Part shown: positions 33,889 to 42,694 of the stretch, piece by piece
Position numbering within the stretch: position 1 is the stretch's first letter
Layout of the letters: each line of letters starts with the position of its first letter
Assembly (NCBI RefSeq): GCF_020595055.1
Contig: NZ_JAJDOO010000009.1
Span: forward strand, 112,027 to 176,026
Direction: 5' to 3'
Length of the DNA: 64,000 bases
Origin: Desulfosporosinus shakirovi
Lineage (GTDB): Bacteria > Bacillota > Desulfitobacteriia > Desulfitobacteriales > Desulfitobacteriaceae
Notes under the pieces: generated by a model
Seen by the model: the letters and a program-made list of their open reading frames with translations, nothing else
What the model was told of the DNA's origin: nothing
Database searches by the model: none
Program-made: the position numbers and the translations under genes

Positions 33889-34806
33889 TCATAGCTTAAT
33901 TGATTTGGGGGCATTCATTTCTATCGCCTTAGCTATGGCCCCTGTCAAGCCTATCCCAACAGCGGAAATAAGTACTATTTCAGAAGATGGAATATCTCTG
34001 ATCCATGGCATGATCATCAGATGAGAGCGCACACCACTCACAGAATAATTGGCATCTCCCACAGTCACAAAACCTTTCATGCGATAAGTAATGGGCGCAA
34101 TGAAATTTAGAAAACCCTGAAGTTCTTGCATTGTAATAGATGGCAGAACCTTGATGATAAATGTCTGCGGCCTGTTTTCCGGTGTATTAGTGCTGTCATG
34201 GCTTGCCGATTTTGAGGGCTGCAAATTCATGACTAATGTCTTAATATCGATATCACAGTAACTGGTAAAATATACAGGGGCATGGGGATTGGCATTCCGT
34301 ATTTCAGCCTGGATTTCCGCTTTAATTGCGGAAGAGATCAGATCTTCTTTGTTGACAAGAACGACCCCCGCATGGGTCAACTGGTGACCTACTGCCGGAA
34401 GAAGATCCTTCAATTCGAGAAAAGCTTCGCCGTCCAGAATACATATAGAACCTGAATAGTCGTAGGAATGAACAGTGTATTTCTCGATCACCTCCAGAAT
34501 CTGCTGCATGTTACCGGGATCTGCCAATCCGGATGCTTCGATAAACAAATATTCGAACTCATGGCAGGACATATCGATAAGAGCCTTGATGAAGTTCTCT
34601 TTGATGCAGGAACAGAATATTGAGCCGTTAGATAACTCACGCATAATAGTCCCGTCTTTTTCCAGCAAACGTGCATCAATATTGATTTCACCGAATTCGT
34701 TGACGATAACCCCCACAGGGCTGTCCCCATAGTAATGAAGTAAGCGCTCCATAAGCGTAGTTTTTCCCGCACCCAGAAAGCCTGTAATCAGGATCAGTTG
34801 TGTCAT
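33889..34806 (-). CDS. G3E/CobW-family GTPase
   Basis: A 305-residue P-loop GTPase of the CobW/YjiA type. The P loop is ITGFLGAGKTT (residues 7-17), a switch region includes VIVNEFGEINID, and the ASGLADP motif is near residue 92. The usual metal-binding CxCC motif appears as FCSC at about residues 64-67. Such proteins deliver metals or assist cobalamin enzymes. The gene is 43 bases downstream of the UroD-thioredoxin gene and is divergent from mtmCB, so a role in maintaining that corrinoid system is plausible. Confidence 0.85.
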   Translation of the reverse strand: MTQLILITGFLGAGKTTLMERLLHYYGDSPVGVIVNEFGEINIDARLLEKDGTIMRELSNGSIFCSCIKENFIKALIDMSCHEFEYLFIEASGLADPGNMQQILEVIEKYTVHSYDYSGSICILDGEAFLELKDLLPAVGHQLTHAGVVLVNKEDLISSAIKAEIQAEIRNANPHAPVYFTSYCDIDIKTLVMNLQPSKSASHDSTNTPENRPQTFIIKVLPSITMQELQGFLNFIAPITYRMKGFVTVGDANYSVSGVRSHLMIMPWIRDIPSSEIVLISAVGIGLTGAIAKAIEMNAPKSIKL

Positions 34807-34849
34807 AAAGCATCATTCTTTCATCTCTGAAATTTTAATCGGCACATTC

Positions 34850-36226
34850 TCATTTGTTGTGCTTAGCATTGTAGCGTTTGGTTATCTCAGCGATCAATTC
34901 ATCTCCATCGGGAATGATGGAAATGTACACACTTTCCCCGTCAATGCACATGGTGGGAAGATTTTTCAGTCCCATTTTAGCGGTTCTGGCAATATCCTCT
35001 TTGATAAAGTACTTATACACAATATAGTCAGCCATGTCTTTAATCTCATCAAAAATATCGGTGACACTTTTCACCATATAGGTGCAGGCGGCACATTGTT
35101 CCGGATCCAACGTAAACAGTTCGATATATACTTTATCCATGGCTGAGTAATCGGGAATTTCGATTTCAATCTGGTCAAAGTCGCTTGCGGAATAGTTGAC
35201 AACCATGGCTCGGGCGTCATCCGGATGATGGACAGCCAAAGCACAGGCGACTGTGTTTTCCAGAGGCACATCATAGGGCATATCACAGCCGGGACTGATA
35301 ATGAGGTTGTGTTTGTTGTCGATGCTATCCATCAAATCCAGAACGCCCTTGATATTATCCTGTTGGGTACCGAAAAGCATGGTGGTTGTCAGCGGAATGT
35401 TGCCGCTCAGCGCAATGTTATACCGATCCGTAATCCCTTTGGCCCCAACCATATCGACGTTTTCGTCCACAGCCATGGAATCCGGATGGGTCTCACACAT
35501 GACTTCTATTTGGTAAGAGGCATTCCCGCAGACAAAGAAGGAAGACTTTACACCCTTCAAACGGATATAGTCAAAGACAGCTTTAAAGGGCTCGTGCATC
35601 AGATTGGCAAAGACCTTCGGAGAAATCTGGCTGACCAACGGGTCGACAACAGCGATCACATCCATGCCGGCATCAATATATAAGTCGGCCATTTTCTGCG
35701 CATACTCGGCACAAAAGGACGTGAGTTGTACCACGTAATCAGGATCTTTTCTAATATCTTTAAAAAAGTCGCTTCCGCGAAGATGGGAGGCCAGTGTCAA
35801 TGGTCCGCAGATCAAACCGTAAAGCGCGGTTTCATTGCCAATTTCTTCTTTCATTACGCGCATTGCTTCCAAGACAACGGGTATCCGTCCGGATTCCGGT
35901 GTCGGGAATTTGCATTTGCAAGGAATCCCTTTTTCTTTGTCGAAGAGATGAGACACAACAGAGGGAGGGTTGTAATCAGCCCACATAAGCTCACAACCAA
36001 GAATTTCGGCCTCTAGTTGCAAGTCGAAAGTAATTGGCATACCGTCCGGTTGATAAAGCTTGTATACTTCCCGCAGACTTTCGATCAATTTGGCGGAATC
36101 GGTTAAGACTTCTTTTCCTGAATAACCTTTTAGTTTTCCTGCATGGACACCCGCGAAAGGAATCCATGGAATCTGTCCCTTAGTATCCTCGTGATTCAAC
36201 ACCTTCATTAGCAATTCTTTACCCAT
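34850..36226 (-). CDS. UroD/MtbA-family methyltransferase with thioredoxin-like C-terminal domain
   Basis: A 458-residue fusion. Residues about 1-345 form a uroporphyrinogen-decarboxylase-like barrel as in the methylcobamide:CoM methyltransferases MtaA and MtbA. The zinc region reads SFFVCGNASYQ, with Cys kept but Phe/Val where MtaA-type proteins have His-x-Cys; a second conserved Cys is in ISPGCDMPYD. Residues about 365-458 look like a thioredoxin fold with CAAC (DPEQCAACTYMV). ATG at 36226 is chosen with a GGAGGATAC ribosome site; a longer frame to 36304 is unlikely. It is divergent from mtmC. In methanogens the related enzyme passes the methyl group to coenzyme M; bacteria lack that carrier, so the acceptor here is unknown. 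Confidence 0.82.
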   Translation of the reverse strand: MGKELLMKVLNHEDTKGQIPWIPFAGVHAGKLKGYSGKEVLTDSAKLIESLREVYKLYQPDGMPITFDLQLEAEILGCELMWADYNPPSVVSHLFDKEKGIPCKCKFPTPESGRIPVVLEAMRVMKEEIGNETALYGLICGPLTLASHLRGSDFFKDIRKDPDYVVQLTSFCAEYAQKMADLYIDAGMDVIAVVDPLVSQISPKVFANLMHEPFKAVFDYIRLKGVKSSFFVCGNASYQIEVMCETHPDSMAVDENVDMVGAKGITDRYNIALSGNIPLTTTMLFGTQQDNIKGVLDLMDSIDNKHNLIISPGCDMPYDVPLENTVACALAVHHPDDARAMVVNYSASDFDQIEIEIPDYSAMDKVYIELFTLDPEQCAACTYMVKSVTDIFDEIKDMADYIVYKYFIKEDIARTAKMGLKNLPTMCIDGESVYISIIPDGDELIAEITKRYNAKHNK

Positions 36227-36412
36227 TTTTTGTATCCTCCTGACGTTTTGAAATGAACATTCATCCACCGAACCCCGCGTCAAATGCAGGGGCAATGTAT
36301 ACAAAGAGACGCTTCCGATAAGCTGGTACAGCGTCTTTGTCTTTGCTGTTTTGCTGTGATGAGTTTTTGATAGATATTAACGAAAGTATAAATTATGGTC
36401 TAAAAATTGTGA

Positions 36413-36447
36413 AGCTACAATTTGAAAGGATTTTCAGGATACAATTT
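36413..36447 (+). promoter_or_regulatory. Paired direct-repeat boxes, pair 1
   Basis: AGCTACAATTT (36413-36423) and GGATACAATTT (36437-36447) are in the same orientation and start exactly 24 bases apart. The layout fits MocR/GabR-type regulators, which bind direct repeats; a MocR gene is at 44015-45430. Confidence 0.5.
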
Positions 36448-36525
36448 CTTCGGCGAGCCGTCCAAAGTGTATTCTTCATTGACTAAGTGAAAAAGCTGCA
36501 TTGTTTAATTGACAGACACCGTTGG

Positions 36526-36560
36526 GAATTGTATCCCGAAAAAATTCTAAAATTGTATCT
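36526..36560 (-). promoter_or_regulatory. Paired direct-repeat boxes, pair 2
   Basis: GAATTGTATCC (36526-36536) and AAATTGTATCT (36550-36560) are the same box on the other strand, again 24 bases apart. Together with pair 1 they make a symmetric arrangement between the divergent operons. Confidence 0.5.
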
Positions 36561-36810
36561 TTGAAGCTGAGGAACGGTATCTTATAATTTGCATATAGAT
36601 TTGGCACATGAGACGGACGAGACGAAGTGATAAGCAGACAATGGGGTCGCAAATAGTTATGGCTCTTTTTTTATTGTCATTTTAAGCTTTGGGAGAATTG
36701 CTTGGCAGTAAAGCAATCTTGTGTCAAATCAATCATATCGTCGTTAGCTTGTTTGTAATGAGTCAGTATTCTAGCAAAAGAAAATTTCTTTTAAAGGAGG
36801 AGAAACACGC

Positions 36811-37470
36811 TTGAGCCAAGATATTTATGAAAAACTCAAAAATTCGATTGTGGAAATGGATCCTGATTTAGCAAAAGAAGCAGCTAATGAGGCCATTGAA
36901 GCGGGCCTTGATCCGTTGGAGTGTATCAGCTTGGGCCTCTCGAAAGGCATGGCGGTTATGGGTGACTTGTTCGATGTAGGCGAGGCTTTTGTTCCTGATT
37001 TGATGATGGCCTCCGAGGCATTCGAAACCGCAATCAATATCTTGACAAGTGCACTGTCTGTCGAGGAGAAACACAAAGCTTCCAGTGGAAAAGTTATTAT
37101 TCACACAGTGCAGGGCGATATTCACGATATTGGCAAGAACATAGTCAGTGTCATGTTGTCGGCAAACAACTTTGAAGTATTTGACCTTGGACGTGATGTG
37201 CCGGTGCCCTTAGTCATCAAAAAGGCGGAAGAATACGGCGTGGATCTTATCTGCGGTTCCGCCCTTATGACCACAACCATGGCCTCCATGAAGGAAATTG
37301 TCAATTCTCTCAAGGAAGACGGAATTCGTGATAAATACATCGTCATGTTCGGAGGCGCCCCCGTATCTGCCAAGTGGTGTAAGGAAATCGGAGCAGACGG
37401 TTACACCGATACGGCTGCAGAGGTAGCTGCAATGGCCAAAGACTTGATTGCAAAGAAAAGAGGTGCATAA
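36811..37470 (+). CDS. mtmC: MtmC-like monomethylamine corrinoid protein
   Basis: A 219-residue corrinoid protein with the helical cap and the HTVQGDIHDIGKNIVSVML segment (His cobalt ligand, near residue 107) and GGAPVSAKWCKEIGADGY near the end. The start is TTG at 36811 after AAAGGAGGAG. It is three bases upstream of mtmB, so it is the methyl acceptor of that enzyme. First gene of the second pyl operon. Confidence 0.9.
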   Translation: MSQDIYEKLKNSIVEMDPDLAKEAANEAIEAGLDPLECISLGLSKGMAVMGDLFDVGEAFVPDLMMASEAFETAINILTSALSVEEKHKASSGKVIIHTVQGDIHDIGKNIVSVMLSANNFEVFDLGRDVPVPLVIKKAEEYGVDLICGSALMTTTMASMKEIVNSLKEDGIRDKYIVMFGGAPVSAKWCKEIGADGYTDTAAEVAAMAKDLIAKKRGA

Positions 37471-37473
37471 TTA

Positions 37474-38865
37474 ATGAAGGCAATAGGGAAAAACGTTACG
37501 GTGTTTGACGTCTATGATCGGGCAAAGACCGGACCCAAAATGGATGAAAAAGATTGGGATTTCAAATTAATACCCCAGACCGCCCGAAAATTAAAAGATA
37601 AATACGGAATAAAAATGGACAAAAAAACAATGATTCCGGAGGACAAAGAACTTATCGAGAAGCTGTTTAAGGCAGGTTTGGAGATGCTGGTTGAGTGCGG
37701 CATTTATTGTATGGATACCGGACGGGTCATCAAGTACACAAAGGATGAGGTGCTCCATGCCATTAAAGCCGCACCGAACCATTTCACCTACGGTGAAGGT
37801 AGAGAAGCTATAAATGTGGTGCCTAGGAGTTATGATTCGCCGAAAGCTCCCGTTATTCAGGGCGGCCCCACCGGTTCTCCCTGTTCTGAGGAACTGTTCC
37901 TGGCAATCCACCAGTCCTATGCCCAAGAACGGATCATCGATACGATTGTTGATGGTGTGTTGCAGACTGTCATGGGTAAGGACCCGTCCCCCGGTTCTCC
38001 CTGGGAGATAATGGCTGTGCGTTCAGAGGCTTTACAAGTGCGTGAGGCACAGCTCAGAGCCGGACGCAAAGGCATGGGAACGTAGGGCAATGAGACATCA
38101 TTAAGTGCCGCAGGGGTCATATCTGCTGACTTTGAAGGCGGCATGAGGCCATCTGATTCACATGAGGTTTCTCAGCTGAATGAGCTCAAAATCGACGTAG
38201 GTGCGTTGGTTGTTGGAGCACATTACGCTACAGCTGGTGTAAACGTAATGGTAGAACAGATGCCTATCTTCGGCGGATACGCAGGTGGCCTGGAAGAGAC
38301 CACCATCGTTGATGTCGCTACAACTTTAAACTCATTTGTAATGTTACAGGCCACCTGGCATCTGGATGGGCCGGTGCATGTGCGCTGGGGCATAACAACG
38401 ACGAGAGAGGCTCTTGCCGTTGCTGGTCACGCAGCTCGTGCCATTGAAGAGAATACCCATCTGATCTTGGGAAATCAGTATTACACATTAGCAGGTCCCT
38501 GCACAGTCATGTGCTTACTGGAGACGGCAGCTCAGGCTATTACGGATACAATCAGCGGACGAGAGATCTTGTCCGGTGTCGCAGCCGGTAAAGGTGTTGT
38601 CACCGACCTCTTTACAGCCATGGAAGCTCGATTCATGGGTGAAGTAGCACATGCTGTTGCGGGAATGGATCTTCATGAAGTAAACATTCTGTTGGACAAA
38701 CTAGTTTCCATGTATGAAAAGGATTATAAAACGGCACCTGCGGGGAAAACCTTCCAGGAATGCTATGATGTAAAGAAACTGGTTCCCACCGAGGAATATA
38801 TCCAGGTTTACGATGAAGCTGTTAAAATTATGACTGATTTAGGCCTGACATATTGGAATGACTAA
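37474..38865 (+). CDS. mtmB: MtmB, pyrrolysine-containing monomethylamine methyltransferase
   Basis: A 463-residue protein when the in-frame TAG at 38083-38085 is read as pyrrolysine (residue 204; Methanosarcina barkeri MtmB has it at 202). Similarity to archaeal MtmB runs on both sides: VQGGPTGSP-like IQGGPTGSPCSEE and GRKGMGT-Pyl-GNETSLSA, then SDSHEVSQLNELKID, MPIFGGYAGGLEETTI and GREILSGVA. It transfers the methyl group of monomethylamine to MtmC. The ATG at 37474 has an AGAGGTG ribosome site. The stop is TAA. tRNA-Pyl and pylBCD-Sn follow. MtmB is mainly known from methanogenic archaea, so its occurrence in a Firmicute context is notable. Confidence 0.94.
38083..38085 (+). other. In-frame amber codon decoded as pyrrolysine in mtmB
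   Basis: TAG within a stretch that aligns with archaeal MtmB on both sides; the frame continues to 38865. Confidence 0.93.
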
Positions 38866-38937
38866 TTTCAATCAGGCATAACTACTATTACTGTATTAAT
38901 CTGTCGGCAGTCTGTGGATTTCACGCTTATTGACACA

Positions 38938-38966
38938 GGGTGGTTCGTAAGTTCGATCTGCGGACT
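38938..38966 (+). pseudogene. Degenerate 5' half of tRNA-Pyl
   Basis: AGGGTGGTTCGTAAG and GATCTGCGGACT repeat, in order, the 5' half of the real tRNA-Pyl that starts 47 bases downstream, with small insertions and deletions. The anticodon and 3' half are absent. It looks like a partial tandem duplicate. Confidence 0.5.
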
Positions 38967-38984
38967 GTTGGCAGATGACTATTT

Positions 38985-39056
38985 GGAGGGTGGATCGTAG
39001 TGATCTTGCGGACTCTAAATCCGTACAGCCGGGTGCGACTCCGGGACTCTCCGCCA
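38985..39056 (+). tRNA. pylT: tRNA-Pyl (CUA anticodon), copy 2
   Basis: A 72-base tRNA with encoded CCA. The acceptor stem pairs GGAGGGT with ACTCTCC, which keeps pairing by compensating changes relative to copy 1. D stem GATC/GATC, six-pair anticodon stem around CTCTAAA, three-base variable loop. The T arm CCGGG-TGCGACT-CCGGG has one G-G mismatch in its middle, unlike copy 1. Located between mtmB and pylB. Confidence 0.94.
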
Positions 39057-39272
39057 TAATGCATTTTGGTATATAGGTGTCTGAAAGGTCTAAACATTCT
39101 GGTATGTCTCATGGAAGTATGTTTAGCACTTGCAGATTCCTATATTTTTTTGTTGAAAAATGGATCCATAGGTTTGGGGATGGCGCTTATGTTATGTTCG
39201 CTTGTTTTTCTGCCTTTTTGGCCAAAGTGTAAAGAGATACAGAAGGAAAAAGTTAAGCAGGAGGCTTACGGA

Positions 39273-40361
39273 ATGCTTGAAACGATACTCAGAAAATGCC
39301 AGCGAGGAAATCAAATATCCTTCGAAGAAATTGTCTACCTATTGAGCCGGACGGATGAAAGTGAAATGGAACGGATTTTTGCGGTCGCAAGAAAGGTACG
39401 GCAAGGGGTATTCGGGAATAAAGTCTTTCTATATAGTTTCGTCTATTTTTCAACCTACTGTCAGAACAGCTGCACCTTTTGTTATTTCAGAAAAGAAAAC
39501 CCCAATTCTCCACGGTATCGCAAAACATTGCCGGAAGTGGTTAACATAGCTGTGGAATTAAAGAAGTCCGGAGTGCATTTGATTGATTTGACCACGGGAG
39601 ACGATAGGTTTTATACAGAACATCCGGAGAAACTGGCCTCAATTGTGAAAGCCGTAAAAGACGAAACCGGCCTGTCTATCATGGTATCCCCGGGAGTGCT
39701 GGACCAGCACGGTTTGGAGTTGATCGAGGGTGCGGGGGCCGATTGGTATGCGTTATATCAGGAGACACATCAAATACCCTTGTTTGAACAGCTGCGGCAA
39801 GGGCAAAGTTACGAAAAACGGATGATTGCCAAACGACATGCCCGAGATCTGGGGATGCTCATTGAGGAAGGCTTGCTGACCGGAATCGGAGACACGTTAG
39901 AGGACAGGGTTCATTCCTTTAGAGAGATGAAAAAACTGGGAGCAAGGCAAATAAGGACTATGACCTTTGTCCCGCAAGAGGGAGCACCCCTTGAAGGTGC
40001 GGAGAATCAGGGGTATCAAAACGAACTGATGAATATCGCGGTCATGAGGTTGCTATTCCCTGATGTATTGATCCCGGCATCCATGGATGTAGAAGGGTTG
40101 GGTGGCCTTGAAAAGCGATTGATGGCTGGGGCAAACATTGTGACCTCCATCATTCCGCCTAAGAAGGGGTTCGCGGGGGTTGCAAACTCTAAAAATGACA
40201 TTGATGAGGGCTTCCGTACGGTAGCGGGGATTCAGAATACATTGAAGAAATGTAATTTAGAGAATGCCACAGCCCAGGAATATAGCCGTTGGGTTGCAGA
40301 CAGAAGAACTATAGATAAGCATGCCGCCAGAAAATGTGCAGGCGATTTCATTGGCGGTTAA
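39273..40361 (+). CDS. pylB: PylB, methylornithine synthase (copy 2)
   Basis: A 362-residue radical SAM enzyme, homologous to copy 1 but clearly divergent. The cluster motif CQNSCTFC is at residues 63-70. EEGLLTGIGDTLED and DVEGLGGLEKRLMAGA match copy 1 segments. The ATG at 39273 is chosen because AGGAGG lies eight bases before it; the frame is open further upstream, but that part is hydrophobic and close to the tRNA, so it is not part of the gene. Confidence 0.93.
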   Translation: MLETILRKCQRGNQISFEEIVYLLSRTDESEMERIFAVARKVRQGVFGNKVFLYSFVYFSTYCQNSCTFCYFRKENPNSPRYRKTLPEVVNIAVELKKSGVHLIDLTTGDDRFYTEHPEKLASIVKAVKDETGLSIMVSPGVLDQHGLELIEGAGADWYALYQETHQIPLFEQLRQGQSYEKRMIAKRHARDLGMLIEEGLLTGIGDTLEDRVHSFREMKKLGARQIRTMTFVPQEGAPLEGAENQGYQNELMNIAVMRLLFPDVLIPASMDVEGLGGLEKRLMAGANIVTSIIPPKKGFAGVANSKNDIDEGFRTVAGIQNTLKKCNLENATAQEYSRWVADRRTIDKHAARKCAGDFIGG

Positions 40362-40373
40362 GGTGGGGATTTC

Positions 40374-41519
40374 ATGATAAACATACTAGTCATCGGTGCG
40401 AAATTGCAAGGAGTTGAGGCAATATATCTGGCGAAAAAGGCCGGGTATCATGTTACAGCTTTGGATCACAATGGGGATGCTCCCGGCAGAGATCTGGCTG
40501 ACGAATTTGTCAAAGCGGAGGTCTTTGATGAAGAAGGGATGCTTCCGCTGTTTTTGAAAGCGGATGTCGTGCTGCCGGCAATAGAGGATCATGAAGTCAT
40601 TGCCAAAGTGGAGGAGTACGGAAGGAAAATGGGCACTAAAGTCATGTTTGATGTGAATGCGTACAATATTTCCCGTTCCAAACATCGCTCCCTTGAACTT
40701 TTTCAAAAAAACTGTCTGCCCATACCCGCAATATATCCGGATTGTGTCTTCCCTGTTATTTTAAAGCCGGACGGGGAAAGTGGCAGCAAGCATGTAAGGA
40801 AGGCTTATTGTCGTCGCGAGGTAGAAGAATACCTGGAAACCCATAAAAACATTCATACTGTCATTCAGGAATATGTGGAGGGCCCCTCTTATTCTCTGGA
40901 AGTGGTCGGAGACGGAAAACGTTTCTATTTTCCTCAGATTACAGAAGTTATAGTAGACGAGGACTATGACTGCAAACGAATCGTTGCTCCTGCCAATCTG
41001 GCAGGGCAGGAAAAGCAACAGATGCTGGAGATCGGTGAAAGGCTGGCGGAAATCCTGAAAATTAAGGGCATTTTCGACATTGAAGTTATCAGCCAGGCAG
41101 GAAAACTGAAAATACTAGAGATTGATGCCAGGCTGCCAAGCCAGACCCCCATCAGCGTATATCATTCAACGGGGATGAATATGGTGGAAATGATGACCGA
41201 GCTGGCATTAGGAAACCCCGAGAGCATCCGGATTCTTCCGGCAAAACAGGTTTGTCTGTACCAGCAGATACAGGTTTGGGACGGAAAAATTAAAGTCACG
41301 GGAGAACATATCATTGGGGCTTGCCGCCAATTGAAGATTCGCCAAAGATTCTTTGGATGCACAGAAGCCATCACCGACTATGAAGAAGGCAGCACTGACT
41401 GGAAAGGAATTATTATCGTTACCGGGGAAACCGAACAGCAAGCCCACGAAACATTTCTCATGTTTATTCAGCAATTGAAGAAAGGGTTGGGGATCGAGGA
41501 CTGGGAGTTTATTGAATAA
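40374..41519 (+). CDS. pylC: PylC, pyrrolysine biosynthesis ligase (copy 2)
   Basis: A 381-residue ATP-grasp ligase. MINILVIGAKLQGVEAIYLAKKAG at the N-terminus (given here as motif region 1-24) and PVILKPDGESGSKHV, EYVEGPSYSLEVV and LEIDARLPSQTP parallel copy 1. AGGTGGGGA ribosome site before ATG 40374; 12 bases after pylB. It stops with TAA, while copy 1 stops with TAG. Confidence 0.94.
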   Translation: MINILVIGAKLQGVEAIYLAKKAGYHVTALDHNGDAPGRDLADEFVKAEVFDEEGMLPLFLKADVVLPAIEDHEVIAKVEEYGRKMGTKVMFDVNAYNISRSKHRSLELFQKNCLPIPAIYPDCVFPVILKPDGESGSKHVRKAYCRREVEEYLETHKNIHTVIQEYVEGPSYSLEVVGDGKRFYFPQITEVIVDEDYDCKRIVAPANLAGQEKQQMLEIGERLAEILKIKGIFDIEVISQAGKLKILEIDARLPSQTPISVYHSTGMNMVEMMTELALGNPESIRILPAKQVCLYQQIQVWDGKIKVTGEHIIGACRQLKIRQRFFGCTEAITDYEEGSTDWKGIIIVTGETEQQAHETFLMFIQQLKKGLGIEDWEFIE

Positions 41520-41537
41520 TGAGAGGAGTACGGAGGT

Positions 41538-42353
41538 ATGTCGAGACTGCTGGAATCTGATATTGATTTGATTGAAACTCAACTTCAGGATTATGAAGAT
41601 CAGTTTATCAGTCAAACAGGCTATTCCATGGAGGAAATTGCTCAAAAAGCGGTGGGTTTAAGGGAAAATACAAAGAGAATCAAGACCGCCGTCATTTCCG
41701 TTACGAGCGGACTGGGCATTATCACCGGATTCTCACAAGCGGTGGGAGCCATTCTTCGTCACTGCCGGGTGGAAACCTTGATTGCGGAGAAAACGGACGT
41801 TGCCGGTCTCCAACAAGCCTATCGGTCAAAATGCGGCATCGCATTTCTTGCCGACGATTGCGTGTGCGCGGCCTTGGGGATTGGGAGTGCCGTGCACTCC
41901 GACAATGGCTGGGCCACGGGAAGGGGCTTTGCAGCGGCAATCATCGAGGCTATGAGAAAACAAGGAATAAATCCTCGGCAGGAACCCGTACTGATAATCG
42001 GAGCCGGCCCGGTGGGAGAAGCGGCGGCCCATTACATTGCTGAACAACATGCGATACCAGTAATCTGCGATTTGGACAATAACAAAGCAGCTTCCTTGGC
42101 AGCAACTTTGGAGCATTCCGCATGGATTTCTTCCCCTGCCCCAATCCATCAGTTCACCTATATCATCGATGCCGGTACGACAGGCGATTTTATTACGGGA
42201 GAAGACGTGACCGAAAAAACAATCATTGCGGCACCGGGTATGCCCTGCGGAGCGACAGCTGCAGCCAGAGAAAAAGCCACCGTAATACATAATCCATTGG
42301 AGCTTGGGATCATAACCATGTATTTTAATTGTATGAAACAGTTAGAGGGTTAA
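41538..42353 (+). CDS. pylD: PylD, pyrrolysine-forming dehydrogenase (copy 2)
   Basis: A 271-residue homologue of copy 1, beginning MSRLLESDIDLIETQLQDYE. The Rossmann motif PVLIIGAGPVGEAAAHYIA lies near residues 148-166; AAPGMPCGAT and HNPLELGIITM close the protein. It is joined closely to pylC and pylSn with no repeat in between, unlike cassette 1. Confidence 0.93.
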   Translation: MSRLLESDIDLIETQLQDYEDQFISQTGYSMEEIAQKAVGLRENTKRIKTAVISVTSGLGIITGFSQAVGAILRHCRVETLIAEKTDVAGLQQAYRSKCGIAFLADDCVCAALGIGSAVHSDNGWATGRGFAAAIIEAMRKQGINPRQEPVLIIGAGPVGEAAAHYIAEQHAIPVICDLDNNKAASLAATLEHSAWISSPAPIHQFTYIIDAGTTGDFITGEDVTEKTIIAAPGMPCGATAAAREKATVIHNPLELGIITMYFNCMKQLEG

Positions 42354-42356
42354 GAT

Positions 42357-42686
42357 ATGGACCAAAAGATAAAGGAAACCAAAAAACAAAAAGTCGTAAG
42401 GTATATCTATAAAAATCAGAAGCTATTCCAATTGATCAATAAGGTCAAACTATGGCCGTCCCGGTCCGGAACCCTTCACGGTGTAAAATCATTAGAAAAC
42501 AGAGGTAAGACCATGGTGGTGACGACACACTGTGGAGAATCCTTTGTCGCGTGGGATTCGAAAAATAGCCGGAGCGCAAGATGGCTGCGCAATCGTTGGT
42601 GTAAAAATCCCTGTAAAAAGTGCAAGATCCCGGAATGGAAACTGACGAAATATTCCCAGACGGTATTTACGGATGCCAGAAAATAG
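42357..42686 (+). CDS. pylSn: PylSn, tRNA-binding domain of pyrrolysyl-tRNA synthetase (copy 2)
   Basis: A 109-residue PylSn with VKLWPSRSGTLHGVKSLE, THCGESFVAWDSKNSRSARWL and CKNPCKKCKIPEWKLTKY. It differs from copy 1 at many positions, as do the two tRNAs. Three bases separate it from pylD. The stop is TAG, followed four codons later by TGA. No pylSc follows, so this domain must work with the PylSc at 31200-32036 or with one outside the window. Confidence 0.92.
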   Translation: MDQKIKETKKQKVVRYIYKNQKLFQLINKVKLWPSRSGTLHGVKSLENRGKTMVVTTHCGESFVAWDSKNSRSARWLRNRWCKNPCKKCKIPEWKLTKYSQTVFTDARK

Positions 42687-42694
42687 GTGACGGT

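Larger units (their letters stand above)
36227..36810. other. Divergent control region between UroD fusion and mtmC
   Basis: No gene is seen. It contains four GATACAATT-type boxes described separately. No sigma54 promoter of the type found in the first locus is visible. Confidence 0.6.

Noticed and set aside
37474..38865. Pseudogene or split pair of MtmB fragments
   Set aside because: The break is a single TAG at the family pyrrolysine site with homology continuing on both sides.
39066..39272. N-terminal membrane extension of the second PylB
   Set aside because: The frame is open, but a strong ribosome site and the family start are at 39273.
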